The notes beneath the pieces were generated by a model. The model saw nothing but the letters and a program-made list of their open reading frames with translations, did not search any database and had not been told where the DNA came from. Position numbers and translations under genes: made by a program. Below are positions 17,860-26,420 of a DNA stretch of 64,000 bases, piece by piece (the first letter of the stretch is position 1; every line of letters begins with the position of its first letter). This DNA comes from Nitrosomonas sp. Nm84 (lineage in GTDB: Bacteria > Pseudomonadota > Gammaproteobacteria > Burkholderiales > Nitrosomonadaceae): the NCBI RefSeq assembly GCF_003201565.1, contig NZ_QJJP01000001.1:124001-188000 (forward strand), written 5' to 3'.

Positions 17860-19734
17860 TCATACTGCCCAGCACGAACAGCCGAGTGCGCCCCAGAAAC
17901 CATGCTGGTCACCGGCATTCACAGCATCCTGATACGCGCGTCCATGCGCATGGCCGTGCACGGAACAACTGATTCCGCAATTGCAGGTTGTCTGAGCCAA
18001 CTTGTTTAATGCTGCTGCATCAGCCGAGGGCTTGAAATAACCGCCGTAGTGATTCGCCGGAGACCAATCGGGCATGGCTGGCGGCAGAGGTGGGGAAAGC
18101 GCGCTGAATTCGTCGTCACCATATGCAATGCGGCCGCCGACGATCGTCAGGACCGAAACAAGATTGCGAATTTCGTCTTCCGGCACGCTTAAATAATCGG
18201 CGGACAGTACGGCGAGGTCCGCGTATTGACCAACTTTAATTTGGCCTTTGACACCTTCCTCGTTGGAGAACCAGGTGTTCGCCTGCGTGTACAGAAATAG
18301 CGCAGTCTCGCGATCGACGAGGTTCGCTGCTGGGTACAGCGAGAGCCCCCCCAGAGTTTTACCGCTAGTCAGCCAATAAAGGGCATTCCAAGGATCGTAG
18401 CTGGCCACGCGGGTGGCGTCAGTGCCAGCACCGACATTGACACCCATTTGCAGCATGCGCCGATAAGGCGGCGTGCGCTCAGCCGCTTTGATGCCGTAAC
18501 GCTGCACGAAAAATTCACCTTGGTAGGCCATGCGGTGCTGTATGGCAATGCCGCCGCCAAGTTTGGCGATGCGTTCGAGATTGGCATCAGTCACAGTTTC
18601 GGCATGATCAAAGAACCAGTGTAATCCATCAAAGGGAATATCCAGGTTCACCTTTTCGAATACATCCAGTGCACGCGAGATGGTTTCGTTGTAGGTGGCG
18701 TGCAGACGGAATGGCCAACGATTGCTGACGAGAATACGCACGACCGCCTCCAAATCATTTTCCATGTTCGGTACCATATCCGGACGTGGCATGCGGAAGT
18801 CCTCGAAATCTGCTGCAGAAAAAACCAGCATTTCGCCTGCGCCGTTATGCCGGTAGTAACCATCGCCGTCGCCAGGCTTTCCTATCTTTGTCCACTTAGT
18901 GAAATCGGCAACCTCTTCTCCGGCTTTTTGCGTGAACAAGTTATAGGCGATGCGAAGGGTCAGCTCATTGGCTTGGTGCAATTCTTCAATAATCTTGTAG
19001 TCGTCCGGATAGTTCTGAAAACCACCGCCGGCATCGATGACACCGGTGACGCCCAGGCGGTTCATTTCCCGCATGAAATGGCGCGTGGAATTGATCTGAT
19101 ACTCGTAAGGCAGCTTAGGACCTTTGGCAAGCGCCGCATACAGGATCGTCGCATTGGGTTCTGCCAGCAGCAGGCCTACCGGTTCCCCTTTGGAATCCTT
19201 GACTATCAGGCCACCTGGTGGATTAGGTGTATCCTGATCGTAGCCGCAAGCGCGCAGTGCTGCGCGATTCAACAGGGCACGATCGTAGAGGTGCAAAATG
19301 AAAACGGGTGTATCCGGTGCAACTGCATTGATTTCGTCGAGTGTCGGCAAGCGTTTCTCGGCAAATTGCATTTTGGTGAAGCCACCAACAATGCGCACCC
19401 ATTGCGGAGCGGGCGTACGCGCCACCTGTTCTTTCAGGCGACGCATGGCGTCAGCCAGCGAGGGAATGCCATCCCAGCGCAATTCCATGTTGTAATTGAG
19501 TCCGCCACGGATAAAGTGTAGATGCGAGTCGATCAGACCCGGAATGACGCGGCGCTGATTGAGATCGATTACCTGTGTAGTGCTATCGGCCAGGCGCATG
19601 ACCTCACTGTCATCCCCCACGGCGCTGAAGCAGCCATCGGAAATCGCAACAGCCGTAGCTTGTGGATACTGACGATCAAGTGTCGTGAATTTGCCGTTGC
19701 GAAGGATCAATTGGGCTTTAGGGCTATTCATCAT
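17860..19734 (-). CDS. Amidohydrolase family protein (YtcJ-like)
   Basis: The 624-residue enzyme has the composite beta-sandwich/TIM-barrel layout of the amidohydrolase_3 family. The metal motif DSHLHF supplies His71 and His73. Further ligands are likely in LHWFFDHAETV and GAGTDATRV. The tail is Cys/His-rich (CNCGISCSVHGHAHG and LGCSCWAV), possibly a second metal site. Members hydrolyse N-acyl amides, formamides or cyclic amides; the substrate cannot be inferred. No signal peptide is visible, so it is cytoplasmic. AGGAGAGA lies just upstream of the ATG. An isochorismatase-type hydrolase lies upstream on the same strand. Confidence 0.85.
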   Translation of the reverse strand: MMNSPKAQLILRNGKFTTLDRQYPQATAVAISDGCFSAVGDDSEVMRLADSTTQVIDLNQRRVIPGLIDSHLHFIRGGLNYNMELRWDGIPSLADAMRRLKEQVARTPAPQWVRIVGGFTKMQFAEKRLPTLDEINAVAPDTPVFILHLYDRALLNRAALRACGYDQDTPNPPGGLIVKDSKGEPVGLLLAEPNATILYAALAKGPKLPYEYQINSTRHFMREMNRLGVTGVIDAGGGFQNYPDDYKIIEELHQANELTLRIAYNLFTQKAGEEVADFTKWTKIGKPGDGDGYYRHNGAGEMLVFSAADFEDFRMPRPDMVPNMENDLEAVVRILVSNRWPFRLHATYNETISRALDVFEKVNLDIPFDGLHWFFDHAETVTDANLERIAKLGGGIAIQHRMAYQGEFFVQRYGIKAAERTPPYRRMLQMGVNVGAGTDATRVASYDPWNALYWLTSGKTLGGLSLYPAANLVDRETALFLYTQANTWFSNEEGVKGQIKVGQYADLAVLSADYLSVPEDEIRNLVSVLTIVGGRIAYGDDEFSALSPPLPPAMPDWSPANHYGGYFKPSADAAALNKLAQTTCNCGISCSVHGHAHGRAYQDAVNAGDQHGFWGALGCSCWAV

Positions 19735-19887
19735 TCTCTCCTTTAGACGATATGGGGAGTGCGATTACTTGCGGAAAACCTCACGCTGTTGAAATCGAGC
19801 GCCTCCTCAGTGGTAATACAAGAAAATCAGACGAAGCGCGATAGCTGAAACGCCGTAGCTATTCGCTCTCTCGCGCTCCGTACCATC

Positions 19888-20517
19888 TTATTTCTTGGTC
19901 ATGGTGAAGTAACTGGTCATCAAATTCCGGTAGTTAGGAATGTAACTGGAGAATAGCGCACCCAGACCTTCGATATCGTTACGCCAGTCGCGATGCAATT
20001 CGCAGGCCACACCGAACCAGCTCATCATCTGTACACCGGCGGATTCCATGCGCGCCCAAGCAGCATCGCGGGTTATATTATTGAAAGTACCGGAGGCATC
20101 GGTGACCACGAATACCTCGTAACCCTCCTCAATTGCAGATAATGCCGGAAAGGCTACGCAAACTTCGGTGACTACGCCAGCGATGATCAGCTGCTTGCGA
20201 CCGGTCTTTCTGACTGCGTTGACGAAATCTTCGTTGTCCCATGCGTTGATGTTACCTGGACGCGCGACATAAGGTGCATCGGGGTGCATGGCTTTAATTT
20301 CCGGAACGAGCGGTCCATTCGGGCCATCTTCGAAACTGGTGGTCAGGATGGTCGGCAATTTGAAATACTTGCCACAGGCCGTCAGGGCTAACACACTATC
20401 CTTGAACTCATTTGGTGAAAAATCCTGTACCAACGAAATCAAACCTGCTTGATGATCCACCAGCAGTAATGCAGCTTCATTCTTGTCAAGCCGGTTGTAT
20501 TTAAAATTACTATTCAT
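19888..20517 (-). CDS. Isochorismatase-family cysteine hydrolase (YcaC-like)
   Basis: The start at 20517 (MNSNFKYNRL) is chosen because AAGGA lies 8-10 bases upstream; a longer frame begins at 20541. The 209-residue protein shows the alpha/beta fold with LLLVDHQ (Asp21) and the nucleophile loop GVVTEVC (Cys120). ARPGNINAWDN matches the YcaC group closely. The family hydrolyses amide or ester bonds, but most YcaC-like enzymes have no proven substrate. It lies about 150 bp upstream of the amidohydrolase on the same strand, so the two could act in one degradation route. That link is inference. Confidence 0.85.
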   Translation of the reverse strand: MNSNFKYNRLDKNEAALLLVDHQAGLISLVQDFSPNEFKDSVLALTACGKYFKLPTILTTSFEDGPNGPLVPEIKAMHPDAPYVARPGNINAWDNEDFVNAVRKTGRKQLIIAGVVTEVCVAFPALSAIEEGYEVFVVTDASGTFNNITRDAAWARMESAGVQMMSWFGVACELHRDWRNDIEGLGALFSSYIPNYRNLMTSYFTMTKK

Positions 20518-20856
20518 TTTCTTATTCCTTATGGTTGTCAATAATGAGATATCTAAAAAATGGGCTCAGCCAAACTCTAAGTTCTAAGCAAAATATTCAG
20601 GCTCTAGACTATGATGTTAGCGAGTGAAGATACTAGAGGAAAAATTAAAGGAGCTCCGTGTGTTCGCGTACAGACTCCTTTTGTAATTTTTGCAGTTAAA
20701 ATCTCTTATTTTTAAATTTCGAATCAAAACCATTCATTGTCATTGTCATTGTCATTGTCATCATGTATCTGTAAGTTTTGATTGCACATTGTGCTACTAT
20801 TGCTCTGCTGCTTAAGCAGAATAAAATCGACAAATAAAAATCCGGAGCAAAAAATT
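20518..20856. other. Divergent intergenic region with a microsatellite
   Basis: It lies between the divergent isochorismatase gene and the lipoprotein gene, so both promoters should be here. It contains four tandem CATTGT units at 20735-20758. Short frames are present but none has a ribosome binding site. Confidence 0.5.
20735..20761. repeat. Hexamer microsatellite (CATTGT)4
   Basis: Four perfect CATTGT copies (20735-20758) continue into a partial CAT. They sit about 100 bp upstream of the lipoprotein start at 20857. Copy number could change by slippage and alter promoter spacing. That effect is inferred, not shown. Confidence 0.85.
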
Positions 20857-21474
20857 ATGATCAAGAAAATTGTTAAAGCATTTTGCTTGAGTGTAGCCTT
20901 AGCCGGGCTGCTTTCTGCATGCTCATCGACACAAAAAGTAACCAACTCGGCCAGAACCGCAACCGAGCAGTTACTGATTACCGAAGCAGCGATGCGTAGC
21001 CTGCCTAAGCAACGCGACTTACCTTTTCCTATTCCGCGGGGCGCAACGGTTAAACTGGATGTTACCGGAGTCAGCGGAGACAAAGATGTGATGAAAGGAA
21101 TTGTTGGCGGATGGCTGGGACTAAATGGTTATAATGTTCAGGATGAAAATGCGAGCCACCGTGTGAATATCATAGTCAATTCACTCGGTACCGAACTGTC
21201 AACTACTTTCTTCGGCCTTCCGCCTATTAGTGCCTCGCTGATACCCATTGCATTACCTGAATTAGCGTTTTACAAATCAGAGAATCAATCCGGATACGCG
21301 CGATTCCATTTTGATATTTTTGAATTGCCCTCCGGACGGTTTCTGGCATCGTCCTCCCCGTTTGTTGCCGGCACTTTTTATAACGCGTATACCGTATTAT
21401 TCTTATTCACATTTAACAAAACTGACCTAGCCTCGCCGCCGCAAGTAGGAAAATTTAAGGATATGCTGAAGTAA
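20857..21474 (+). CDS. Outer-envelope lipoprotein of unknown function
   Basis: The start at 20857 is supported by GGAG 9 bases upstream and by the clean signal peptide that follows; an earlier in-frame start at 20782 lacks both. The lipobox is LSAC, about residue 22. The mature part begins SSTQKVTNSARTATEQLLIT, a segment I associate with a family of short proteobacterial lipoproteins of unknown role. A hydrophobic loop, PPISASLIPIALPELAF, lies mid-protein. No enzymatic motif is visible. A terminator follows at 21524. Confidence 0.75.
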   Translation: MIKKIVKAFCLSVALAGLLSACSSTQKVTNSARTATEQLLITEAAMRSLPKQRDLPFPIPRGATVKLDVTGVSGDKDVMKGIVGGWLGLNGYNVQDENASHRVNIIVNSLGTELSTTFFGLPPISASLIPIALPELAFYKSENQSGYARFHFDIFELPSGRFLASSSPFVAGTFYNAYTVLFLFTFNKTDLASPPQVGKFKDMLK

Positions 21475-21523
21475 GGTTGCAGTTTTCTTTAAATCTTGCA
21501 GAATATTTGGCAGATTATGCGCG

Positions 21524-21547
21524 ACCCCGCTGTAAAAGCGGGGTTTC
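21524..21547 (+). terminator. Rho-independent terminator
   Basis: ACCCCGCT (21524-21531) pairs perfectly with AGCGGGGT (21537-21544) across a 5-base loop, followed by TT and then C/A-rich sequence. It lies 50 bp after the lipoprotein gene. It may also act on the opposite strand, where a weak frame lies. Confidence 0.65.
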
Positions 21548-21665
21548 AAAAGAACCCGATTATTTTTACTTTTGTAACGCCAGTCAGTTCGTTTTCCCCG
21601 TATCAAAGTAATACTTTCCGCCATATCTTGCCTTGCACGTTCAATAAGTGTTAAGTCAGAAATTC

Positions 21666-22364
21666 TCACCAAGGCACAATTTGTCCATCGAATGCATAAA
21701 ATTTTCCGGAATCCTTAAATTTTAAACGACTGATAACATCGCGCATCCCTGTCACACTTTGTTCAACTGAGATTAATCCATTAGGGCCTCCCATATCGGT
21801 TCTTACCCATCCCGGATGCAGCAGCACTGCGGTAATTCCGCTTGTGCTCAAATCAATCGACAAGCTTTTCATCACGATATTGACAGCCGCTTTGCTGGAA
21901 CGATAACTATAACTGCCGCCACCACGATTATCTGCGATGCTGCCCATCTTGCTGGTGACGGTAATAATAGTTTTGAGCTGACTGCTGGAAATTTGTTGAA
22001 TAAACGCTTCGACCATTCTCAGGGGCGCCATGGTATTGACCTCAAAAGTATGGGCCCACGCGGCATAATCCGTTTCTCCGAAAGCATCACCCTGCTCCGT
22101 TGGATAAACTCCGGCATTATTGATTAGCAAATCAATCGGTCGATTGGATAATGCTTGTGCCAATTGTTCAATCTGCTGATGATTGGCGACATCTAGCGGA
22201 TACGTAGTTACCCGATCTGGATATTGCACAACCAAGTGGTTCAATGCATCGGCTACTACCGGACTGCGGCAGCAAGCAAAAACACACCAGCCATCCATGG
22301 CATACTGCCGAACAAATTCAAGTCCAATGCCACGATTGGCACCGGTAATCAGCGCTGTCTTCAT
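21666..22364 (-). CDS. Short-chain dehydrogenase/reductase (SDR)
   Basis: The 232-residue protein begins with the classical SDR cofactor motif TGANRGIG (residues 7-14). It contains NNAGV after the fourth strand and the catalytic pair in SYRSSKAA (Tyr and Lys four residues apart). The length is normal for an atypical SDR of the sniffer/CsgA-like branch, which reduces carbonyl compounds with NAD(P)H. The substrate is unknown. It converges on the lipoprotein gene and shares the terminator zone. The start at 22364 is preceded by GAGGGAG-like sequence on the coding strand. Confidence 0.88.
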   Translation of the reverse strand: MKTALITGANRGIGLEFVRQYAMDGWCVFACCRSPVVADALNHLVVQYPDRVTTYPLDVANHQQIEQLAQALSNRPIDLLINNAGVYPTEQGDAFGETDYAAWAHTFEVNTMAPLRMVEAFIQQISSSQLKTIITVTSKMGSIADNRGGGSYSYRSSKAAVNIVMKSLSIDLSTSGITAVLLHPGWVRTDMGGPNGLISVEQSVTGMRDVISRLKFKDSGKFYAFDGQIVPW

Positions 22365-22485
22365 ACTCCCTCACTAGCGATATCGATTGATAGAACGAAA
22401 ATGATTACCCATTTCGACAACCGGCGTCAATGAGCGTATTCCTCAAATCCTAATAAACAGTGTAATCAGGCACTGGAACAATTGT
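22365..22485. other. Short intergenic region upstream of the SDR
   Basis: It carries the SDR leader and probably its promoter. No gene or repeat is seen. Confidence 0.4.
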
Positions 22486-22608
22486 ATGAACAATGAAACA
22501 ACGATTGAACTTACAGGGATAATTGTGAAGGAACTGCAAACTCTTTGTAAAACGTTAGACAAGATCCCGAAACTATCAGAAGATGAATTGCAAATTGCCG
22601 AGAATTAA
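22486..22608 (+). CDS. Possible 40-aa protein
   Basis: An uninterrupted frame from ATG 22486 to TAA 22606-22608 encodes a charged, helix-prone peptide (MNNETTIELTGIIVKELQTL and onward). There is no clear ribosome binding site. The amphipathic pattern and normal codon use are the only support, so it may be chance or the remains of a longer gene. Confidence 0.3.
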   Translation: MNNETTIELTGIIVKELQTLCKTLDKIPKLSEDELQIAEN

Positions 22609-23089
22609 GGCCAATATCGCATATGGCCGTAGCTAATTGCCAAGGTGTTATATAACTTTTAATAGGCTTGTTAATTATTGAGTGTCTTTTGAGGAAGTAT
22701 TTGTATTGTTCTGCCACAAATCAATTTAAGTAAGGTGGCTGTAGTAGACCAGGTTAAATATGAATTCGCATTCTTTGAGAAACCGTGGAAATTAGAAATG
22801 ATTCACGTCGAGAGCATTGTAACTATGGTAACAGTCTGTATAAACTATGCTGTCAGGTGCTATTTTTCTAGTAATGGACAAGCATCAGCATTTATGTCTT
22901 GGTATCTCCAACAACCTTGGTATAGACCTTACCTCCGCGTTTCAATATGCCAAATACCGCAACCTTACCCGCAGCGCCTCGACCTCACTTACCCTTACGG
23001 ATTTAGAAAAAATTAACCTGGGCATTAGTCAAAATATTGCGCAGACATCAAGATATTATTCTGGATATTTCACAGTCCCTGCCAGTTGA
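22609..23089. other. Intergenic region with a possible decayed gene
   Basis: Two overlapping plus-strand frames (about 22735-23016 and 22847-23089) look more protein-like than chance. One reads LGIDLTSAFQYAKYRNL before ending at 23089. They share no recognisable family and lack ribosome binding sites. This may be a broken gene or noise. Confidence 0.35.
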
Positions 23090-23272
23090 TTATGGTTTTA
23101 CTTCAGCGGGGTCGGGTATCATGCATTCATACGACCAGGTCATGGATTGTCTGGCATAAACACCCCCATTGGATTCGCAAGACTCTTTCTCGTTATTGGC
23201 ATGTACAAACGATGCTGTAAATATCGCTAACAAAAGGATTGTATATAAAGTAACTTTAGTCTTTTCGCTCAT
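23090..23272 (-). CDS. Small exported hypothetical protein, 60 aa
   Basis: It has a basic N-terminus (MSEKTK), a hydrophobic core (residues 8-20) and a cleavage-like SFVHA|NN at about 25, leaving a mature part of only 35 residues. Two Cys flank a Gly/Tyr-rich stretch (SCESNGGVYARQ...YECM), which suggests one disulfide in the periplasm. A GAG lies upstream of the ATG. No family is recognised. Confidence 0.5.
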   Translation of the reverse strand: MSEKTKVTLYTILLLAIFTASFVHANNEKESCESNGGVYARQSMTWSYECMIPDPAEVKP

Positions 23273-23462
23273 GATTTAATCTCATTGATTAGAGCGCGGC
23301 AGGAAGAGGAAGAATAAGAGGCAGTGTTACGGGAAGAAGCAAGGGGTGATCGCGGGCATAGATCCCAACAAAAAACATGCAATCTATCGAAAACATTCTC
23401 AGTCCTGGATCCATCCCCATATTTTCATATTTTATTGAAAGCAGCCCCAGTCGATGAGAGAT

Positions 23463-24332
23463 TCATCGCGTAGCAACGTCGGCGAGCAGTGTCTCCGCAG
23501 CCAGTTTGCCGAGATTGTTAGACGCCAATGGACTGTCGCCGGTCAGCAGGCGACGATCCTTATGAACCTTCCCGGTAATATCGGAGTTGAGAATCTTAAC
23601 GCCCAGCTCGCGCAGGCGCTCACCGACCAGCCAAGGCATCGGACCGGGGATGTAGCCGATCTCGATATTGGCGCCGGTATCAAGGCTGTCAGGAAAAACG
23701 CAGACCTCATAACCACGAAACAGGAAGTCTTCTTTATTTTCACCGAGACCTGCGGCAAGTAGTCCGGCTGGTCCATGACACAACGAAATCACGTAGCGAT
23801 CGTTGTTATGTGCCCAAAACAACGCCTTCTTCACGTCCTCGCTGAAGGGAACATCGTTCAGAGCACCATGACCGCCGGGAATGAACACACCGATATAATT
23901 ATCCAGATCCTTCACAACCTCTGGCAGCTTCTTCGGCGCTTTAAGCTTGGCGCGATACTTTTCGTATGTCGCTTTGACTACCTCGTCCTCCTGAGGAAAG
24001 GCCCACATCTCGAGCTTTACCGGATCGCCAGACGGTGTGGCGACGTCAATCTCAAACCCAGCAAGGTCCATATGATACATCGGCAGCAACATCTCGACGG
24101 GATGGTTGCCGGTGGAAAAGAATTTGCCGTTTTGCATCATCAGGTAGCGTTCTTGCGATGCGATCATCAATACTTTCCACTTTCCACCCTTATATGGATT
24201 AGGATAGGTTGTGCCGTCGAAATCCGTCTTTGAAGAGGTGTACTGAGTCAGTGAATAGGGTGAGGGGAAACAGGCGTTTTCTTCGGCCAAATCTGGAGTT
24301 GGTCTGCGGTCTTCGTGTTGTGTATCGCTCAT
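23463..24332 (-). CDS. hchA: Hsp31-type protein deglycase/chaperone (DJ-1/PfpI superfamily)
   Basis: The ATG at 24332 is preceded by a perfect AAGGAGG, so this start replaces the longer frame to 24458. The 289-residue protein follows E. coli Hsp31 in length and order: [14 protein letters not shown] near 75-87, [10 protein letters not shown] near 148-157, and the nucleophile elbow SLCHGPAG with Cys185 and His186. Hsp31 acts as a holding chaperone and glyoxalase III-like enzyme under heat or carbonyl stress. It is monocistronic, and no neighbour points to another role. Confidence 0.9.
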   Translation of the reverse strand: MSDTQHEDRRPTPDLAEENACFPSPYSLTQYTSSKTDFDGTTYPNPYKGGKWKVLMIASQERYLMMQNGKFFSTGNHPVEMLLPMYHMDLAGFEIDVATPSGDPVKLEMWAFPQEDEVVKATYEKYRAKLKAPKKLPEVVKDLDNYIGVFIPGGHGALNDVPFSEDVKKALFWAHNNDRYVISLCHGPAGLLAAGLGENKEDFLFRGYEVCVFPDSLDTGANIEIGYIPGPMPWLVGERLRELGVKILNSDITGKVHKDRRLLTGDSPLASNNLGKLAAETLLADVATR

Positions 24333-24757
24333 GGATTCCTCCTTGTTTGGGCGTATTTGGATGCGATGTATAAAAAGAATAAATCCCCTTTTTCGAGAGC
24401 CTGAATGTACAGAAAAATTGTCTCGATTGTCAAACTGAGGTAACCCCAAGCACCCCACAGAACCGGAATTTCTAATCGCAATAAAATTCTAAACAGAGGG
24501 ATCTTGTCATGGCCTACAGTGTACGTCTATTTTTCTTGATTCGCGACCTGACCCAGGTATTCGCTATCAATTGCACCCAACGATTATTGGCGTTATTCTT
24601 CATATAAGCACAAGCGTAAAAATTCTTGATTCTAGACCTGGCACTTTTTTGTATACCTAAAATATATGCTGCATGCCATTTCAATTCACAAAAACTCGGA
24701 AAGCTGCGCTTTCTTGTTATCCAGCGATCCCAACGTTAGGCATCGTATCCCACCCGT
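24333..24757. other. Intergenic region between divergent genes
   Basis: It holds the promoters of hchA (left) and the acetyltransferase (right). A 32-codon frame beginning MAYSVRLFF at about 24509 follows an AGAGGG. MAYS is a common start of IS630-type transposases, but no further match is visible, so I do not call it. No repeat is found. Confidence 0.4.
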
Positions 24758-25336
24758 ATGAGCACCCTGAGCGAACGCGATAAGATGATTGCCGGCCAAT
24801 CCTACGATCCGGCAGACCCACATTTGATCGCAGACCGTCTGCGCGCGCGTATACTTTGTCACAAATTCAACACCCTGCCACCCGAAGCAGCCACGAAAGC
24901 GATCGCCATACTCAAGGAACTCATGAACGCACACGAATCCGTCATGATCACCGCGCCGTTCCACTGCGACTATGGATACAACATTCACATAGGCCTGAAC
25001 ACTTACCTAAACTACGATTGTGTCATTCTTGACATCGCTCCCGTCAAGATTGGAAGCAATGTACTGTTGGGTCCTGGCGTTCATCTGTACGGTGCAACGC
25101 ATCCGATGAACGCGGCCGAGCGACGCAGGGGCCTGGAATCTGGAAGCCCTATATCTGTTGAACACGATGTCTGGATCGGCGGCAGAGCGGTCATCTGTCC
25201 CGGAGTTACCATCGGCGCTGGCGCTGTGATTGGCGCAGGAAGTGTTGTCACACGGAGCATTCCTGCCGGTGTCTTCGCTGCTGGAAATCCATGTCGAGTC
25301 ATACGCACCCTCGAAACGAATACCGAAGAAGAATGA
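24758..25336 (+). CDS. Maltose/galactoside O-acetyltransferase-type enzyme
   Basis: The 192-residue protein has the N-terminal maltose-acetyltransferase helix region (SERDKMIAGQSYDPADPHLI). A left-handed beta-helix of hexapeptide repeats follows (VKIGSNVLLGPGVHLYG, DVWIGGRAVICPGVTIGAGA). The catalytic His is likely the one in GATHPMN. It should transfer acetyl from acetyl-CoA to a sugar hydroxyl as a cytoplasmic trimer. The ribosome binding site is weak. The acceptor sugar is unknown. Confidence 0.88.
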   Translation: MSTLSERDKMIAGQSYDPADPHLIADRLRARILCHKFNTLPPEAATKAIAILKELMNAHESVMITAPFHCDYGYNIHIGLNTYLNYDCVILDIAPVKIGSNVLLGPGVHLYGATHPMNAAERRRGLESGSPISVEHDVWIGGRAVICPGVTIGAGAVIGAGSVVTRSIPAGVFAAGNPCRVIRTLETNTEEE

Positions 25337-25439
25337 CGTCCAATCCATCGCTCAGCCGGACCCGCTACGACAAGTAGTACTATGCCAATCTGCCTGCCGC
25401 TAAAACCGATAGACTCCATTTTGATAGTACAGATCAAAT

Positions 25440-26009
25440 ATGAGACGCAGCATGAGTAAGGATCCGAACAAAACGATCTACACGATCGGTCACTCTACTC
25501 ACACAACCAAAGAATTCATCGCAATGCTTGATTCTTTTGGTGTCGAGATTGTAGCGGATATTCGTCACTTTCCAGGTTCGCGGAAATATCCAAATTTTAA
25601 TCAAGGTAATCTTGAAGCGTCGTTAAGGGCAGCAAATATAGATTATCAACATATTGAGGCACTCGGCGGGAGGCGTCGCGTACAACCCGACTCGGTGAAC
25701 GACCGATGGCGGAATGCGTCGTTTCGCGGCTACGCGGATTATATGGAGACACCGGAATTTAAAAAGGGAGCCGAGCAACTCGAAGAGATCGGCGCCGAAA
25801 AAGTAACGGCATTTATGTGTGCCGAGGCGGTTTGGTGGCGATGCCATCGCTCGATGGTTGCGGATTATCTGAAGGCAAAAGGCTGGAATGTGATGCACAT
25901 TATGAGCGTTGGCAAGGCGATCGAGCATCCATACACATCGCCTGCGCGTATTGAAAATGGGCGAGTTTACTATTCAAATGAAAATTTGTTTAACTCTCAC
26001 AAGGAGTAA
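25440..26009 (+). CDS. DUF488 domain protein
   Basis: TIGHSTHTTKEF at the start, VADIRHFPGSRKYPNFNQ and the C-terminal EAVWWRCHRSMVADYL are the signature blocks of DUF488. The conserved Asp, Arg, Cys and His suggest a catalytic site, but no activity is established. It has 189 residues; a second in-frame ATG at 25452 is a possible start. A 70-aa DUF2945 protein follows 11 bp downstream, so they are very likely one operon. Confidence 0.85.
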   Translation: MRRSMSKDPNKTIYTIGHSTHTTKEFIAMLDSFGVEIVADIRHFPGSRKYPNFNQGNLEASLRAANIDYQHIEALGGRRRVQPDSVNDRWRNASFRGYADYMETPEFKKGAEQLEEIGAEKVTAFMCAEAVWWRCHRSMVADYLKAKGWNVMHIMSVGKAIEHPYTSPARIENGRVYYSNENLFNSHKE

Positions 26010-26020
26010 AGGAGTAAAAA

Positions 26021-26233
26021 ATGGCAGCACAATTTAAGATTGGCGATCATGTGAGTTGGAATTCCGAGGCAGGAATCGTTTCGGGGACAATAATAAAAGT
26101 GCACACGTCCGATTTTGATTACAAGGGCTACACGCATCGTGCCTCGGCAGATCGCCCGCAATACGAGATTAAAAGCGACAAGACCGATCATATCGCCGCT
26201 CACTTGGGCAAGGCGTTGACGAAATTGGATTAG
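26021..26233 (+). CDS. DUF2945 (Tudor-like, HVA1-type) small protein
   Basis: The 70-residue product FKIGDHVSWNSEAGIVSGTI, then HRASADRPQYEIKSDKT and AAHLGKAL, matches the DUF2945 family, a small SH3/Tudor-like barrel. AAGGAG precedes the ATG. The fold often binds nucleic acid or peptides, but no function is proven. It follows the DUF488 gene directly. Confidence 0.85.
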   Translation: MAAQFKIGDHVSWNSEAGIVSGTIIKVHTSDFDYKGYTHRASADRPQYEIKSDKTDHIAAHLGKALTKLD

Positions 26234-26420
26234 GATCGCTTGCGCGGGGCGAATCCGCTGCTTGCGAACTTGACGGTTGCATGTTTTTCGGTTGGAAACA
26301 GCATGATCTCTCAAAAATCATTTGCAAAAAGAGAGCGTATCTGCCGCACTGAAAAACCGAGACGACTCAGACACTCACATAAAAGAAGAACGATTATTAA
26401 AAACATAACGGAGCAGTTAG

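Noticed and set aside
18700-19521. Long open frame (273 codons) antisense to the amidohydrolase
   Set aside because: The amidohydrolase on the opposite strand has intact motifs over the whole length; the antisense frame has no family match and no ribosome binding site.
21427-21672. Minus-strand frame (81 codons) between the lipoprotein and SDR genes
   Set aside because: Starts at a TTG overlapping the SDR stop, runs through the terminator hairpin and overlaps the lipoprotein gene; no homology seen.
23775-24233. Open frame antisense to hchA (152 codons)
   Set aside because: Shadow of the Hsp31 gene; no independent support.
24509-24607. Frame beginning MAYSVRLFF, like the start of an IS630 transposase
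   Set aside because: Only 32 codons with no further similarity.
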